This document shows positions 1-11,176 of a DNA stretch of 64,000 nt, in pieces. The stretch comes from Scolanthus callimorphus (Eukaryota; Cnidaria; Anthozoa; Actiniaria; Edwardsiidae). Position 1 is the stretch's first letter; each line of letters begins with the position of its first letter. The notes beneath the pieces are model-generated. The model did not search any database and was not told the origin of the DNA. It saw only the letters and a list, made by a program, of their open reading frames with translations. A program made the position numbers and the translations under genes. The DNA is taken from assembly GCA_033964015.1 (NCBI GenBank), contig CM066918.1, forward strand, positions 25,069,387-25,133,386, given 5' to 3'.

Positions 1-667
1 ATTTCTAAGTAAGATTTAGCTGCTGAAGCATGACTAAAATGAATTAAAAATGATTGTTGAACATTGACACCTGATCAATTCTGCAGACTAGTCATTTTTC
101 CTATGGTGATTCAATATTATTCAGCAAGTCAACTAGGGGACCTAAAATCACAGTAGCTGATCAAGAGTGGAATTCAAACAGAACAGATTCTTGTGTCTTG
201 TTACTATAAAAACATGTGAAGTCAGAGAAAATTTCTTTTTTTGCAACTCCACTTTTATTTGTCAGGGGCTGCATATCTGCCAACTCCTAAAATTGGGAGA
301 TTGTGTTTCAAATGTAACACCTGTACGAGAAAATTGAAAGAAATTTACCCAGGAGACGTAAAGGTAATATTATGTGGAAAGTTTCAATTTTTTACCCGGG
401 AGACCAAGGGTAAAAACCGTGAGTCTCCTGTGAAAACCCGGAGAGTTTGCAGGTATGGGGCTGGATGCCATTTTCCTGTCTCTAATAAGCCCAATATTTT
501 GTTGTCTCAAGGTTTTTCGAGTGGCAGGGTTGACGTCCCTGTGACAGAACATGCAGGTGTTCGCAGAGCCGGTGCAACAAAATCAAAATATGTTTTTTAT
601 CAGTTCAGATAACTAATTCTGTAAGTAGTAGGTTTCATATTCAAGATTTAAAATTTCAAGCTCAGAT
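1..667. other. Intergenic, 3' of the caspase gene
   Basis: Apart from the MITE at 274-456 I see no gene here. The 123-codon open frame across the MITE has no domain and exists only because the MITE happens to be open. Confidence 0.6.
274..456. mobile_element. MITE, family A (ends CTGCCAACTC / GAGAGTTTGCAGG), copy 1
   Basis: The short element has inverted ends and internal matching blocks (ATTTACCCAGGAGAC and its partner TTTTTACCCGGGAGACC). It is flanked by a direct repeat GGGGCTG at 265-271 and 457-463, which looks like a target duplication of 7-9 bp. Two relatives lie at 28522-28727 and 55265-55408. No coding capacity; presumed non-autonomous DNA transposon. Confidence 0.65.
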
Positions 668-3600
668 CTAATTAACAGCCAGCTTTTCTGGGAAAAAGTA
701 AAGATCTTTCCTAAGCATTGATACAATACTGGGTATCTGTTTTTTCCTATCAGAATAATAATCTCCTGTTCTAGACTGATATGTTGCTACTAGGGCATTA
801 ACTCTAGTCATCATTGTAAGCAAGTCCATTGTGTACATATGCTTGGAAAATACATCAACAATTGATTGGATGAACCATGAGCCATTGACTGAATTTCTCC
901 AGGAATAGTAGCCAGGGACAGTTGAGTAGGCATAGAGAAAATCAGCTTCTACTGGGACCTGGATCCTCTTTTCTTGGCCAGGGGCATCAGTTACATCTTT
1001 ACCATCCATGTACTCATGGCCTGTGTAATGGTAAATAATAACAAAATCATCAAAATACATTTCCATACAAACACTCTATTTTCCTCTGGAAATTCTGGGG
1101 GGGGGGGGGGGGGGGGGGATGGTCACTTTTCAACACCCTTCCGTCTGTGGTGAGAGGGGGGGGGGGGATAACCATGTCCCAGAATCAGGGTTTGAAATTC
1201 CCAAAAGCTAACTTGCTAAATGCAAACAGAATTTGCCATTATCTAGCAAATTTTATTTTTTCAAAAAATTCAAATAAATAAAATGTCTTAGTCTACCAAG
1301 TAAATGGGCTTATAAAAGAGTGGAAAACATGTTTGGCAGTGACACGCAGGCTGCCATGCTGCGTGGGACTAGGAATTAGCTGTAAGAATCCTAAGACATT
1401 CTTTGCTTTCTTGGTTCAATACCACTCTTTTTTTGCAGGAAAAGCCACAGAAATGGAAAAAATGTCAAATATTACAAAGTTTCTTGGTGCTGCTACTACA
1501 TCCAGTAATGAAGAAAGCATTTTCTGCTTTAACTTAAAATATTGTGGCTTGCCCATTTAGCTTGTAGATATCATCTCTATAAGATAAATTCATCTTGTCA
1601 CTAAAAAAACGAATTTCTAACCATGAGAATGTCAGCTATGCTTTCCCCGATGGGGATTTTCCAAATTTCTATAAACACTACAAAGACATGGATCAACAAT
1701 GGGCACAATTTTTGAAACACTTTTTGTGCAACTAAATAATAGTTTAACAAAACTTCAGTCAAATACTAGTATCAATCAACAATACCAGTACCTACCCTGG
1801 CATGCTTGGAAGATGAAAACCTTGGGTTTCCCTACTAGGTTATCTCCCTTGAAATAACCCATCATCTTTCGGACCTCAATGGTCCCATCTGTGGTATACA
1901 GAATTCCCTCTTCACCATGTGACAAGATGGCAAAGATCAAGGCGTTGTAGTTAGAAAAGTCCCTACTTCCAAGATCCCTGATGATCTTCATGGTGTCATA
2001 AGTGGTTTTGTTATTGTAGACATGAGTATCAAACATCAGTGCTTTGAAGGTCTTCACCAAAGAATCTCTGTCAACATCGGTGCCATTCCGAGGGTAGCGA
2101 GCCATGCCAGAGGCAGGAAGGAAGTCTTTATTATTGATGATGACAGCTAATCCCCTTGGCTGCTTGTCCATGCGATACATGGTGCCCACATCAGCTGATG
2201 AACTCCCACTGGATCTTGAGCTACTACCACCAAATATGGAGAGCCCACCATCAACGGTTGCTTGCCCTCCATCTGGAAACAAGAAATATAATATAAGTAT
2301 TATTTCTAAAAATATCACAATATCCCCATGACATAGATTCGTTTAAAAAAATGGAAACATTTTGAAAATAGGAGGGGGTGTTTTACACAGAGCCACTTTA
2401 ACACAAGTGATATTAACAAAAGTAACAATAGATGGCATCTGCTTGCAAGGGATGGCTGCAATACCTGTTTGCTGCTTGGTTAAGTCGTCATTTGCTGGGA
2501 TAGGCGGTTTTCCTGTGTCCATTTCATCTCCCTCACTAGGCTTGCCTATAGAAATAATAAGATCTTCAGAGATCCAGGAAACAAGGCAATAATTTCATAC
2601 ACTGTCAGAGTCCCTGATTTTGGAGTTATTCAGCAATTTTGCAAATTGTTGAATAACTTTAAAGGCCAATTAACAACCTGGACCTGCATCTGCACTATGA
2701 CAGATACAACTATTTCAGAAATGGTTGCACCGTCGGTCTGATGTAGCCTGCAATGCATCATGGGAGAAAATAGGTATACCAAAACAGAATCATAACTATC
2801 ACCCTGTTTATGTCAAATGACTGTACAATACATCACTTGCAAGAAGTTTTTTACTGGATTAACATGAGAATTTCGTTCTTCTTAGTTTCTCCCATGATGC
2901 ACCACAGCCTACAATGACAGTTGTGATGGTGGAACTTTTTCTGAAATAGGTGTACACAGGTAATAAAGCAATAAAAAGCAGTTTCAGAGGGTAATGTCAA
3001 CAATAAAGCAGTATTTTGACTTGTTATATCTCTTCATCAAGCACAATTTCAGACAATCAGAATTTACACTACAATGAATATTGTAGCACTTGTTGCTGGA
3101 TTTGCCATACACCCTAAATTTACTCAAGCATGTCTGGAGGAAATTTAACATTAATTGAACATCTAACTTAAATATATTGTTGCAGCATGAACGTAACGAG
3201 TAACGGCCTTTGATCAATTTGAAGAGTCAGTAAAATTCAAAAACGCTCTCTAATAAGTTAGTTCCCGGTCTTGTTACTAGGAAAATGTAACGAAATTGTG
3301 GAAAAATCATTTTCCGGTCTTCTTGAATTAATCCTCTCCAGAAAGTGTTTGAGCTCAAAATTCCAGTGCCATCTGTTAACTAGGTTAGAAAGGGATGTTG
3401 AAAATAAACAACCACACTTTTCGGTCTCGACATAGTTATAAAGGAGAAAAAAGCATTGATAGAGCTTCTTAAAGAACGGTTATAGGCTAAAATTACAACT
3501 GGTTGCGTACTAAAAATTCTTCTGAACTAGAGTAGTTCCAATGTGTTGTTCCAAGCCACGCGCTGGAAGAAGTCAAAACATCGAACCATCCAGAGGTTCA

Positions 3601-3895
3601 TGCTCTAAATTGACTAACCTTTCTTTTGAACAGGCCTCAAGAAGCCCACAAGATGCGGTGAAATATCATCTAATGCATCACAGAACTTGCCGAAGGCATC
3701 GGGACCCCTTTTCGGTAGTTTATCGAGAAGGAGTTCGGCTTTATCGGTTGGAGTTTTAGCTGCCTTGATTTCGTCCTTGTCTTCTTCGGTCAAAATTCCC
3801 ACCCCGAAAAGATTCGACGCTATCTTGTCTGCCTCGAGATCTCTAGCAAGATCCCTCCTATGGGTTCGTAGCAGGTTCCTGTGTGCAGATTGCAT
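668..3895 (-). CDS. CARD-domain caspase (cysteine protease of the apoptosis family)
   Basis: Coding exons on the minus strand are 3619-3895, 2465-2545, 1796-2272 and 668-1020. All junctions are GT-AG with phase 1, giving 1188 bp or 395 residues. Residues 1-92 form a CARD resembling that of caspase-2 (block LPKRGPDAFGKFCDAL), expected to bind a CARD adaptor. A short linker exon follows. The p20 part has the substrate-binding Arg (RNGTD), the catalytic His (LSHGEEG) and the catalytic Cys (QACQG). The p10 part has the substrate pocket YSTVPGYYSWRNSVNGSWF, which is executioner-like. The DVTDA stretch between p20 and p10 is a plausible processing site. All catalytic residues are present. The start at 3895 was chosen because CARD homology begins there. 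An upstream in-frame ATG at 3925 is possible, but a TTTTACAG acceptor-like site lies between them, so a 5' non-coding exon may exist. Family assignment is firm; orthology to a specific vertebrate caspase is not. Confidence 0.93.
1021..1795 (-). other. Caspase intron 3 with poly-G tracts
   Basis: The intron contains two G homopolymers (about 1099-1118 and 1157-1167) and otherwise AT-rich sequence. The 75-codon plus-strand frame at 1333-1560 has no recognisable domain and is probably spurious. Confidence 0.6.
2711..2948. mobile_element. MITE in caspase intron 1
   Basis: Imperfect inverted arms of about 65 bp start TATTTCAGAAATGGTTGCAC on the left and end GGAACTTTTTCTGAAATA on the right. Both arms contain the block CATGGGAGAAA or its complement. 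No coding sequence. The TTTTTCTGAAATAGGTGTACA edge is echoed near 17575-17595 and 56228-56240. Confidence 0.6.
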
Positions 3896-4459
3896 CTTTA
3901 GGCTGTAAAATGAACTTTTTTGCAAGATATTCTTCTTCTACCTTCTTCCTAAATCCTCTGACATTTATGCAGTGACGAAGTCGAGGCGGCGTGACGTCAT
4001 AGCTCGACCCAACCTTCGCACGTACAAAAACGGAAAGGGAAATCAGGGAAAAAATCGATTTCAAGCAGCCTTGGAGTTGATAATCATTTATGTTTAGAAT
4101 CTCACACAAAAGAAATAGTATACAGTTATTCATTTACCAAAGGAGCCATATAAATGACGCTTTGTTGCTGTTTCTGTTTCTATTTTTAGACCGCACACAG
4201 AAGGGAAGTTCCCTTTTACTTCCGGTTCATTTCATCCGGCGTCTAAAAAGTTCCCCCAGTTCTTAGAATTAATTTAAAAACAGGCGGGAACCTTTTACCG
4301 CATTTTCTACACTTGTCGTAAGAGTAGAGAATTGTGTCTTCCATCACTGTAATGACTCTAGCCTGGTACAATACCCTCACTTCTCAATTTCTGAGAAGTG
4401 GGTCACTCAAGTGACTGGGAGACTGCAACATCACAGATGAGTCATACACTAATCACATA
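3896..4459. promoter_or_regulatory. Probable caspase promoter region
   Basis: This is the stretch upstream of the caspase start on the minus strand. It includes CTTCCGGTTC near 4218-4227, a core ETS-type motif, and a TGACGTCA palindrome near 3993-4000. No TATA box stands out. The promoter role is inferred from position; no gene is seen on the other strand. Confidence 0.3.
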
Positions 4460-4818
4460 CTACCGAAACAGGTAGAGCGTTTTTTCGGCTCGAGAAAAAA
4501 CGCTCGTTTCCAGACAAAAACGTTGGCGAGTCTGATTGCATTTCTTCGCACAAAATCAATCATGCGTTGTCGCTGCCACAGAAAATCGTTAAAAATTTGG
4601 GAACTAACACACTCATTTGCATTTCTTACCTCAAATTAGTAGAAAACACGAGCAGATGGCTTTTTTGTGTTTAAACTTTGAAAATTTTCTAAATTAAAAT
4701 ATTTGAGTTGCACGCATCGCTGACCTCAGTGAAGGAATTCAAACTACATCGTGAATGTTTTTGTCTGGAAACGAGTGTTTTTTCTCGAGCCGAATAAACG
4801 CTCTACCTGTTTCGGTAG
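4460..4818. mobile_element. MITE with TA target duplication
   Basis: The inverted ends begin CTACCGAAACAGGTAGAGCG on the left and are matched in reverse at 4799-4818. They extend about 60 bp, including TTTTTCGGCTCGAGAAAAAACGC and its partner. TA dinucleotides at 4458-4459 and 4819-4820 fit a TA duplication, as in Tc1/mariner-type elements. There is no transposase. Confidence 0.75.
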
Positions 4819-5020
4819 TATATACTCATGTACATACCCAGAATTAGAAATATTTTAATCTACGGCGAAAAGAATCTGAAAATTTCTTTTTTCATAGTGG
4901 TCAAAATGAGGGAAAATGATCAGGAACAGGAGCGTAGCTACCATACACGCAAAATACACAGCTGCGACTTTCTCTAGTGGTCTGCCATAAGGCAGGTCAA
5001 TAATATATATAAAAGATGAG

Positions 5021-5212
5021 TGTCGGAGATATTGCGTGACGATATAGCGTGTGTGACAGTGACGTCATAGATATTAGGTTTTATACTATAAGTTAGTCGA
5101 GTATCGAGAGTAGAGAGCTTGAGAAAATTTGTATACAGTGTGTGAACGAATATAGTGCCAATTTGAGAATAAACGAGAATCGTGAACAAGTGCTATCTTT
5201 ACATTTACGACA
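5021..5212 (+). repeat. 5' LTR of the BEL/Pao element
   Basis: The LTR is 192 bp with TG...CA ends (TGTCGGAGAT ... TTTACGACA). By eye it matches the 3' LTR base for base. It contains TATACTATAAG (TATA-like) and GAGAATAAACG (AATAAA signal). Confidence 0.93.
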
Positions 5213-5309
5213 CAAGTGGCGACCACACCAGGACCGGTTCGTTGTGAATGCGAGAACGCCTGGATTTAGTGAGTACTGAGTGACTGTGTGAATTTGTTTG
5301 AATCGAATC

Positions 5310-6968
5310 ATGACGGATAAACAACTGGGAGATTTATCTAACAAGTTGAAAACCTTGCACTTTCGGGTTGAGAAAGTAAACGATGTGCTGTCAAAAGGAG
5401 GAAAATCACAAATCGAGAGGCACGAGCAATCATTGAAAAATATCGTGGATGCCGTGACCGTTGCTAAAGAAGAAATTGAAGAGAAGAAATTCGCGAAGGG
5501 CGAATCTGAAACGAGTGTTGAAGAATGGAGTTTAGGCGTCGAGAAGGAATTGGAGAAGGCGGATGAGGCTATTGGGAAACTCCAGGCAGCCATCAAAGAG
5601 ATACAAGATCACAGCCTGGAGGAAGAGCGAACTAGAGAGCAGCAAAAGAAGATCGAACGAGAGCGAGAATTCCAAGAGAAGAAGGCAGAATTTGAAAAGG
5701 AATTTTCTGCCAGTACAACAAACTCGGGACACGCCTCTTCGAACGGGGCGAGCGCTAAGCTGCCTAAACTGAGGATAACTCCGTACGACGGAAAAGTAGA
5801 GAATTGGCTCTCCTTTTACGGAAAGTTTAGGGTGGAGATCGACCAGAGTAATCTCCCCGTTCTCACAAAATTTGGATATCTCAAGGAATCCTTACAAGAT
5901 CATGTGCGAGCAGATATCGACGGGTTGCCGTTCACTGCGGAGGGGTACGGCAATGCGAAGGCGATTTTGGAGGCAGAATATGGCAACACCAGCGAAATTG
6001 TCAACACTTATATGTGCAATATCATGGAACTTCCAGTAATTCAAGGAAAGAGCGCTTCCAAGATCAAGGAATTTTACAAGCAGTTACGCTTTAATGTTCA
6101 AAGTCTGGAGACACTAGGGCGAATTGAGGATGTGCGAGTTAATGTGAGAATCGTTTTGGAAAAGCTAAAAGGGATCAAGCAGGATCTTGTGAGGGGCCAC
6201 GAGAATTGGAGGGATTGGGACTTTAAGGATCTTTTGCAAGAACTCAGGAAATGGACGGAAATTAACCCGGTCGAAGAAAACAAACAGCAAGCGTCCCAGG
6301 GAAACCAGCAACAAGGGTCAGGTAAACACACATCACGTACACCTTTGTTTAACACAAAGCAATTTCCTGTGAAGCCATTAGCGTGTGTTTACTGTGAAAA
6401 CCAGCACAAAGCTGTGGAATGCGATAGTGTTACTGACACGAAAGCGAGGAAAAAGATTTTGGCAGATAAGAAACTTTGTTTTAATTGTGCCTCGTCAAAA
6501 CACCAAGCAGGTCAATGCCCGAGCAAAGGGAACTGTAGAGTCTGTGGTCGTCGGCACCACACCTCTATTTGCGATGCAAAAAGGGAAACTACGTCGAATC
6601 CCTTTCTTTTAACTATGGGTAATAATCGCGTTATCTACCCTGTTGTGATAGTTGAAGTGCAGGGCATCAAATGCCGTGCGTTAATGGATAGCGGCGCCGG
6701 GAGCTCGTATGCGTCTGCGGCCCTGTTAAACCGACTGAAAATCGACAATTGTGAGCGGGATGTGAGGCGCATAGAAATGATGCTAGGCTCGACTGTTCGT
6801 GAAGTAGAATTGTTTAACATTGATATCAAGGGCGTAGGGACAGATTTCAATTTATCGGTCGAAGTGACGAAAGTTGAGAAGAGCGAGCTCCTTTATTTAG
6901 ATAACCCACGCTATCAAGAACTAATTAGAGTGACCCGAAAGATAAACTTCCAGTTCATATTATCTTAG
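5310..6968 (+). pseudogene. BEL gag-like protein plus aspartic protease (frame-broken)
   Basis: The first ATG of the open frame is at 5310. Domains in order: an acidic/basic coiled-coil region (about residues 1-140); a gag-like region of the type found in BEL elements (PYDGKVENWLSFYGKF onward); a cysteine/histidine-rich zinc-knuckle region (CVYC, CFNC, CRVCGRRHH); and an aspartic protease motif, LMDSGAGSS. The frame ends at a stop at 6966-6968. Homology to the protease-RT linker resumes in another frame from about 6942, so one base was gained or lost around 6930-6945. Role in an intact element: capsid formation and polyprotein processing. Confidence 0.9.
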
Positions 6969-7204
6969 GCGTTAGTGAATATGCAAAGTTGAAAACCGAA
7001 ACGCCCCCAAAGATAGGCAAAACTGGCGAGCCTATCGCAGAACTGACGCGATTCGGTTGGACAATAATATCGCCCGGCAAAGAATCAGTTGACCTTTGCA
7101 ATATGCTCATGTGTCAAACCTCACACGCAGATTATGAGGAATTATGCCGTCTTGACGTGCTTGGGATCGAAGACCGGATGTTGACAAATGATCAAGGTCC
7201 GTTT
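6942..7204 (+). pseudogene. BEL protease-to-RT linker fragment
   Basis: The frame covers a segment typical of BEL polyproteins (ELTRFGWTIISPG, then a Leu-Gly-Ile-Glu-Asp stretch) before it runs into the inserted transposon at 7213. Residues after that in the same frame are transposon sequence. The reading frame left of the insertion differs from that right of it, so another small indel exists here or was created with the insertion. Confidence 0.8.
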
Positions 7205-8034
7205 ATGAAGAGCAGGGGGGGTACGCAGCAGGGCCTGGACCCGAGTCACTATGATCGCTCCGAGCTGGTGAGCTGTCAATCAACAACTCGCATCTCATTA
7301 AAATGCAAAAATCCAATATGGCGGCCGATGCTGATGGCGGGGAAGATTGACTACGCAATTGTTAGGACTTTTATTCCATTTTTCGTTGAATTTTTCTCTT
7401 TCAAAAATTATCAAGATTACGTTAATAACCAAGCTTCTCTTTGGGAGATTTCAGAAGTATTCTAGGCTTCACCATTTGATTTAAAACGCCAACGGTGACT
7501 TGTGCAGGTTGTTTCATATCGTGATTTCATCGATTTTGCATCTTGTTTGGGCTGATGCTCGCGTTTGGATGCCTAAATTAACCGGAAAACGATATAAAAG
7601 CAGGCGATTTTTGAATCCGGATATCTTCTGGAGATGCAGGTAATACATATGGAGACCACATCGGCTGACCACGGTATGATTTGCACTGGAAATTGATCAG
7701 TGGGTTTGGTTGGCATTTCTTGAACGGAGCTGAAAACTCAACTGAGAACATTCATACTTTAGACGACATCCACTTTCAATAGGTAAGAGTTGTGTCCATC
7801 TTCACTTTGAATATGTGGTTTAGGGACACGTTTTGGGCATGGGACGGTGACCATCTTGTTTTTAGCTTTGTGTATTTTTTGTAGTCACTGTATTTTCTTT
7901 GATCCTTTGTCCTTGTAGTAAATATGCCCGTTAGTTTTTATGTACGAGTACGATATAACATCATTGCCTAAAGTTTCCATAACCCTAGACTGTGAGTTCA
8001 GTAAATCTTCAATAAACATGTTTATATTCCTGGG

Positions 8035-8240
8035 GAAGGGACTCCCCATATCAGCTGGGAGGGGGCGCTTGCTTGTTGTATGTTTTAGGGGTAGAAATCG
8101 TGGCCTGGTGTATTTCTTTACACTTTAGAGGTTAAAAAAAATTGTGAAAGGCAGGAAATTTAGGGATCTGGGTGGGGGTGCTCGTTGTATCTTCTAGGGT
8201 TAAAAATCGTGGCCTGGGGTATTTTTTAGGGTACCCAATC
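8035..8240. repeat. G-rich TTTTAGGGGT-type repeat inside the nested transposon
   Basis: Repeated blocks (GGGGGTGCTCGTTGTATCTT, GTTTTAGGGGTAGAAATCG, TCTAGGGTTAAAAATCGTGG) match a family also seen near 15675-16400, 26660-26860, 48080-48370 and 51548-51993. Confidence 0.5.
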
Positions 8241-8445
8241 AAGCAATTTTGCCCTTCAAATTAAGACAAAAGAACTTTGAATCGCTGTAAAACCTCTGGC
8301 AGTTTTTTTTTTAGCAATTGTTTGTTTTTCTTTTTATCTCCAAACAGGTTCACATGGACTTAATCCTATATGCACTGGGCCTTCAGAAGGATGAGGAGGA
8401 GTCCCAGGGCAAGGACTCCCATAAAATAGAATGCTTTAGGAAAAT

Positions 8446-8717
8446 TTATTTACTGTGCGACTACGTCAACTGGACCATCCCGTAAAAAGTTATTCAGAGA
8501 TTCAAACCACTTTAGGGAATTTTCATACCTGAACTACATTTGGCGATGAGTAATTAAGTGTTTTGAAGTTATTTCTGCTCATAATTTTCATTTTTTTTTA
8601 GAGAAAAGCGAATATTTGATGCCTGATATCTCAAGAAAGTCAAGATCCTTTGTTCTGTACTTGCTTTCCGATTGGCTAACTTCTTACAAAATGGCCTGGT
8701 TGACGTAGTCACACAGA
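8446..8717. mobile_element. MITE with TGTGCGACTACGTCAAC ends
   Basis: The left end TGTGCGACTACGTCAAC is matched in reverse by GTTGACGTAGTCACACA near 8699-8715. The right-hand part (AAGTCAAGATC..CTTTCCGATTGGCTAACTTCTT) has a relative at about 43113-43200, so this is a dispersed family. It is nested inside the 4.5-kb transposon. Confidence 0.6.
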
Positions 8718-9261
8718 ACCCTCAAGCCTCAGGGGTAGCAAAGGGTATGCTCTACAGAAATTTTACCCCTAGGACATAGCAGCTTGGATGTAGTGGTAAA
8801 CTGAAGAAAATGTTAACTTAAGGGATAGTAAACACAAAAATGTTTCACTTTTTTCCTAATTTTATAATTGTTGAAACAAATTATTCTGTTACCCTCCTAA
8901 GGGATAGCAGACACTTTGTACCTCTGATGAGAACTAACAGAATTATTGTATGTTTTGTAGGAATAAACTTTTTATTGTACACCCATTGAACTTATTGGGT
9001 TCAGCCCAAGTGCAATTGCTGTAAGTTTTAAAATGTTTTCAGTTCCATGTACCACCATCACAGAGATGCCAACATTTCAGATCTTGCTATCAATCCTTTA
9101 TTAGGGCGGCTTCAAAAACAAATCGAGAGACAGAGTTTTTCATCTTTCCCTTTACAATATTGATTTTGCCACCAGACACTTTGTGTACCTAGGTTTTTAA
9201 AAGAGGCCACATCATATTTTGTTTCGTATAAGCTTTTTTAGATGTTACACTAGAAATGATG

Positions 9262-9630
9262 CTACTGATGTGTAAAATCACCTGCTAGTAGACTTCTTAG
9301 AAACACTGACAAATGTTTGTCTTGCAGAATGTGTCTGATCAGAAGATTTTTAAAAAATGCTTCTTCTGAGTCACTTAAATCAGAGTGGGTATCACTGTTG
9401 TCATCATTTGAACTGATAGATTCATCTCTGATACTGGTGGCATCATCATTCGAGTCATAGTCAGGGGGAGGTCAAAATCTTTTAATCCTAGTAGCATAGG
9501 AGGGGCTGCAACCTATTGTTGGGCTAAATTATGGGACATGAGGTTGCCTTTGTATTTCTGCTCTTCAACAAGGGACCAAGAATGCAATGGCAACCACTTC
9601 CTCACTGCTTCATAACCTTTCCATTTGCAA
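9262..9630 (-). pseudogene. Decayed coding remnant within the nested transposon
   Basis: Two adjacent minus-strand open stretches look coding-like. One at 9262-9471 is Ser/Asp-rich (SNDDNSDTHSDLSDSEEAFF) and ends at a stop at 9262-9264. One at 9513-9629 contains KWLPLHSWSLVEEQKYKG. A stop separates them. They may be exons or debris of the element's transposase or accessory protein; I do not recognise the family. Confidence 0.3.
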
Positions 9631-10381
9631 TTTTATTGTCAGTCAAGACACCAGATTACAGACAACTGGTATGTGGGATCCACATGGTTTCTATCTTTGG
9701 CTTTTGATACCAAATAAATTAGTTTATAATTACTCAAGTGATTATAAGAAATTCAGCCACTGATTGATCAAGAGGTTTGTTTTCTCTTGCAAAAGATTGG
9801 GAGTGCATGTACAAGTTTTGCTATGATTGTGAAAAAATCCCCCAAAACAAGCTTTTATTTGTCCAAAAACCTTGAATCACTTGAGAAATTATACTAAAAC
9901 AATCAGTCGCCTCAGGCTCTGTGATTATCAGAAAATAGAACCTCAACTTTATCTTGGTGACTATTTGCCAATAATCATGTCGCCTTCGGCAGCTAATTGT
10001 TAAAATGGTAATTTTCATTCAGTACTCCATTGCTAATAAAGAAGTCCACCATTTCAGACAGTTCATAATATTATGCTTCTTGAGCTCACTGTGAAATAGT
10101 GTGCTCTGCTGTGGTTGACCTCTCAACATGCTGTAGTGGATCATATGATCTGTGGAATTTTGGTCAATTGTCACAGTTTTCAACAAGAGTGAGAAGGGGA
10201 CTTGTTTTTGTTACCACAATTGGGAATGTAAAGTTTCATCGCTAAAAGATAAGTTTCATCGCTAATGGATAGCCCAGTTCCTGAACTCTCCTTCGCAGCT
10301 CCGTTGTTGCATGTGGTCTCAGAAAGGAGAGTCCAGAAATCTTTGTATGCGCATAGGCTAGATCTGACCAAGAACTTGGTG

Positions 10382-10542
10382 TTTTTTGTTAGGGCGCATG
10401 ATCCGAATACCGCTGTTGGAGATTGTTTGTTGAATTTTTGTGGTTACGGTCACAAGGGCATCCTATCTTGATGGACAAAATTCATGTAGCCAACAACCGA
10501 TTTCCAACAACAGTATTTGGATCATGCGCACTAACGAAAAAA
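10382..10542. mobile_element. Small MITE with GTTAGNGCGCATGATCC ends
   Basis: Inverted arms of about 50 bp: TTTTTTGTTAGGGCGCATGA on the left and TGCGCACTAACGAAAAAA on the right, with GCTGTTGGA / TCCAACAAC further in. It sits inside the nested transposon. The flanks at 10275-10297 and about 10654-10680 carry inverted copies of a block (CTGAACTCTCCTT) also found at 58452-58464. Confidence 0.6.
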
Positions 10543-10741
10543 CCTGAATTCTTTTTTTTCGGCAAGCACAGGCAACAATAGTAATACTATTAACAATAAT
10601 AATGGGTTACGCAAATGGGATTCCACTAGGTGGCTCTTCTTCCATTGCGGATGTAGCCACAAAGGAGAGTTCAGGGACTGGACTAGGTGATGGACCAAAG
10701 GGCACAGAAATGTGCTTGTTGAATGTGCCATTTTTCGTTGA

Positions 10742-11176
10742 CTATGGCTCATGATTGGGCCGCTTCCTAGTCAGTGGCACACACATGCTCTTTTTTACTA
10801 GAATCATAAGAATCTGAACTTGGTAAGGGATATGGTTCAAGATTCTAGTCTGTCTCCGGCTTAAAAGCCAGGAGGTTGTTAGTGTTTTTTCACCTAAAAG
10901 ATCCCTAACCCAAAATTTGGGAAGCCCTTCTCTGGTGTTTTTATAAAAAAATTCCTTGATTTTGGGTGCCACTGTGAACTGTGCGCTTTTCTCTATCAAA
11001 CAAATGCATTTCTCCTGCGACTCGCATAAATCAAAAACGCCGAACAAAACCGAGTGGCAACTGAAATAACTGCTCGCAAACTTTACCCCGTGATAGTGTT
11101 GCAAGGATGTAGCACACGAAAATAAAATCTCCAACAACACACCAGCACTTTCAATCTTTGAAATGAGTGACTGCAA
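10742..11176 (-). CDS. Unidentified 144-codon ORF in the nested transposon
   Basis: The open frame begins with ATG at 11176 and has a Cys-rich N-terminal half and a basic C-terminal half (LLSRRQTRILNHIPYQ). No domain, signal peptide or zinc finger is recognised. It may be a remnant of a transposon protein or a chance frame. Confidence 0.2.
   Translation of the reverse strand: MQSLISKIESAGVLLEILFSCATSLQHYHGVKFASSYFSCHSVLFGVFDLCESQEKCICLIEKSAQFTVAPKIKEFFYKNTREGLPKFWVRDLLGEKTLTTSWLLSRRQTRILNHIPYQVQILMILVKKSMCVPLTRKRPNHEP

Noticed and set aside
241..612. 123-codon plus-strand ORF
   Set aside because: It spans a MITE and its target duplication; no domain, composition follows the repeat.
10742..11176. 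144-codon ORF as a transposase
   Set aside because: No DDE, zinc-finger or THAP-like pattern visible; kept only as an unidentified frame.
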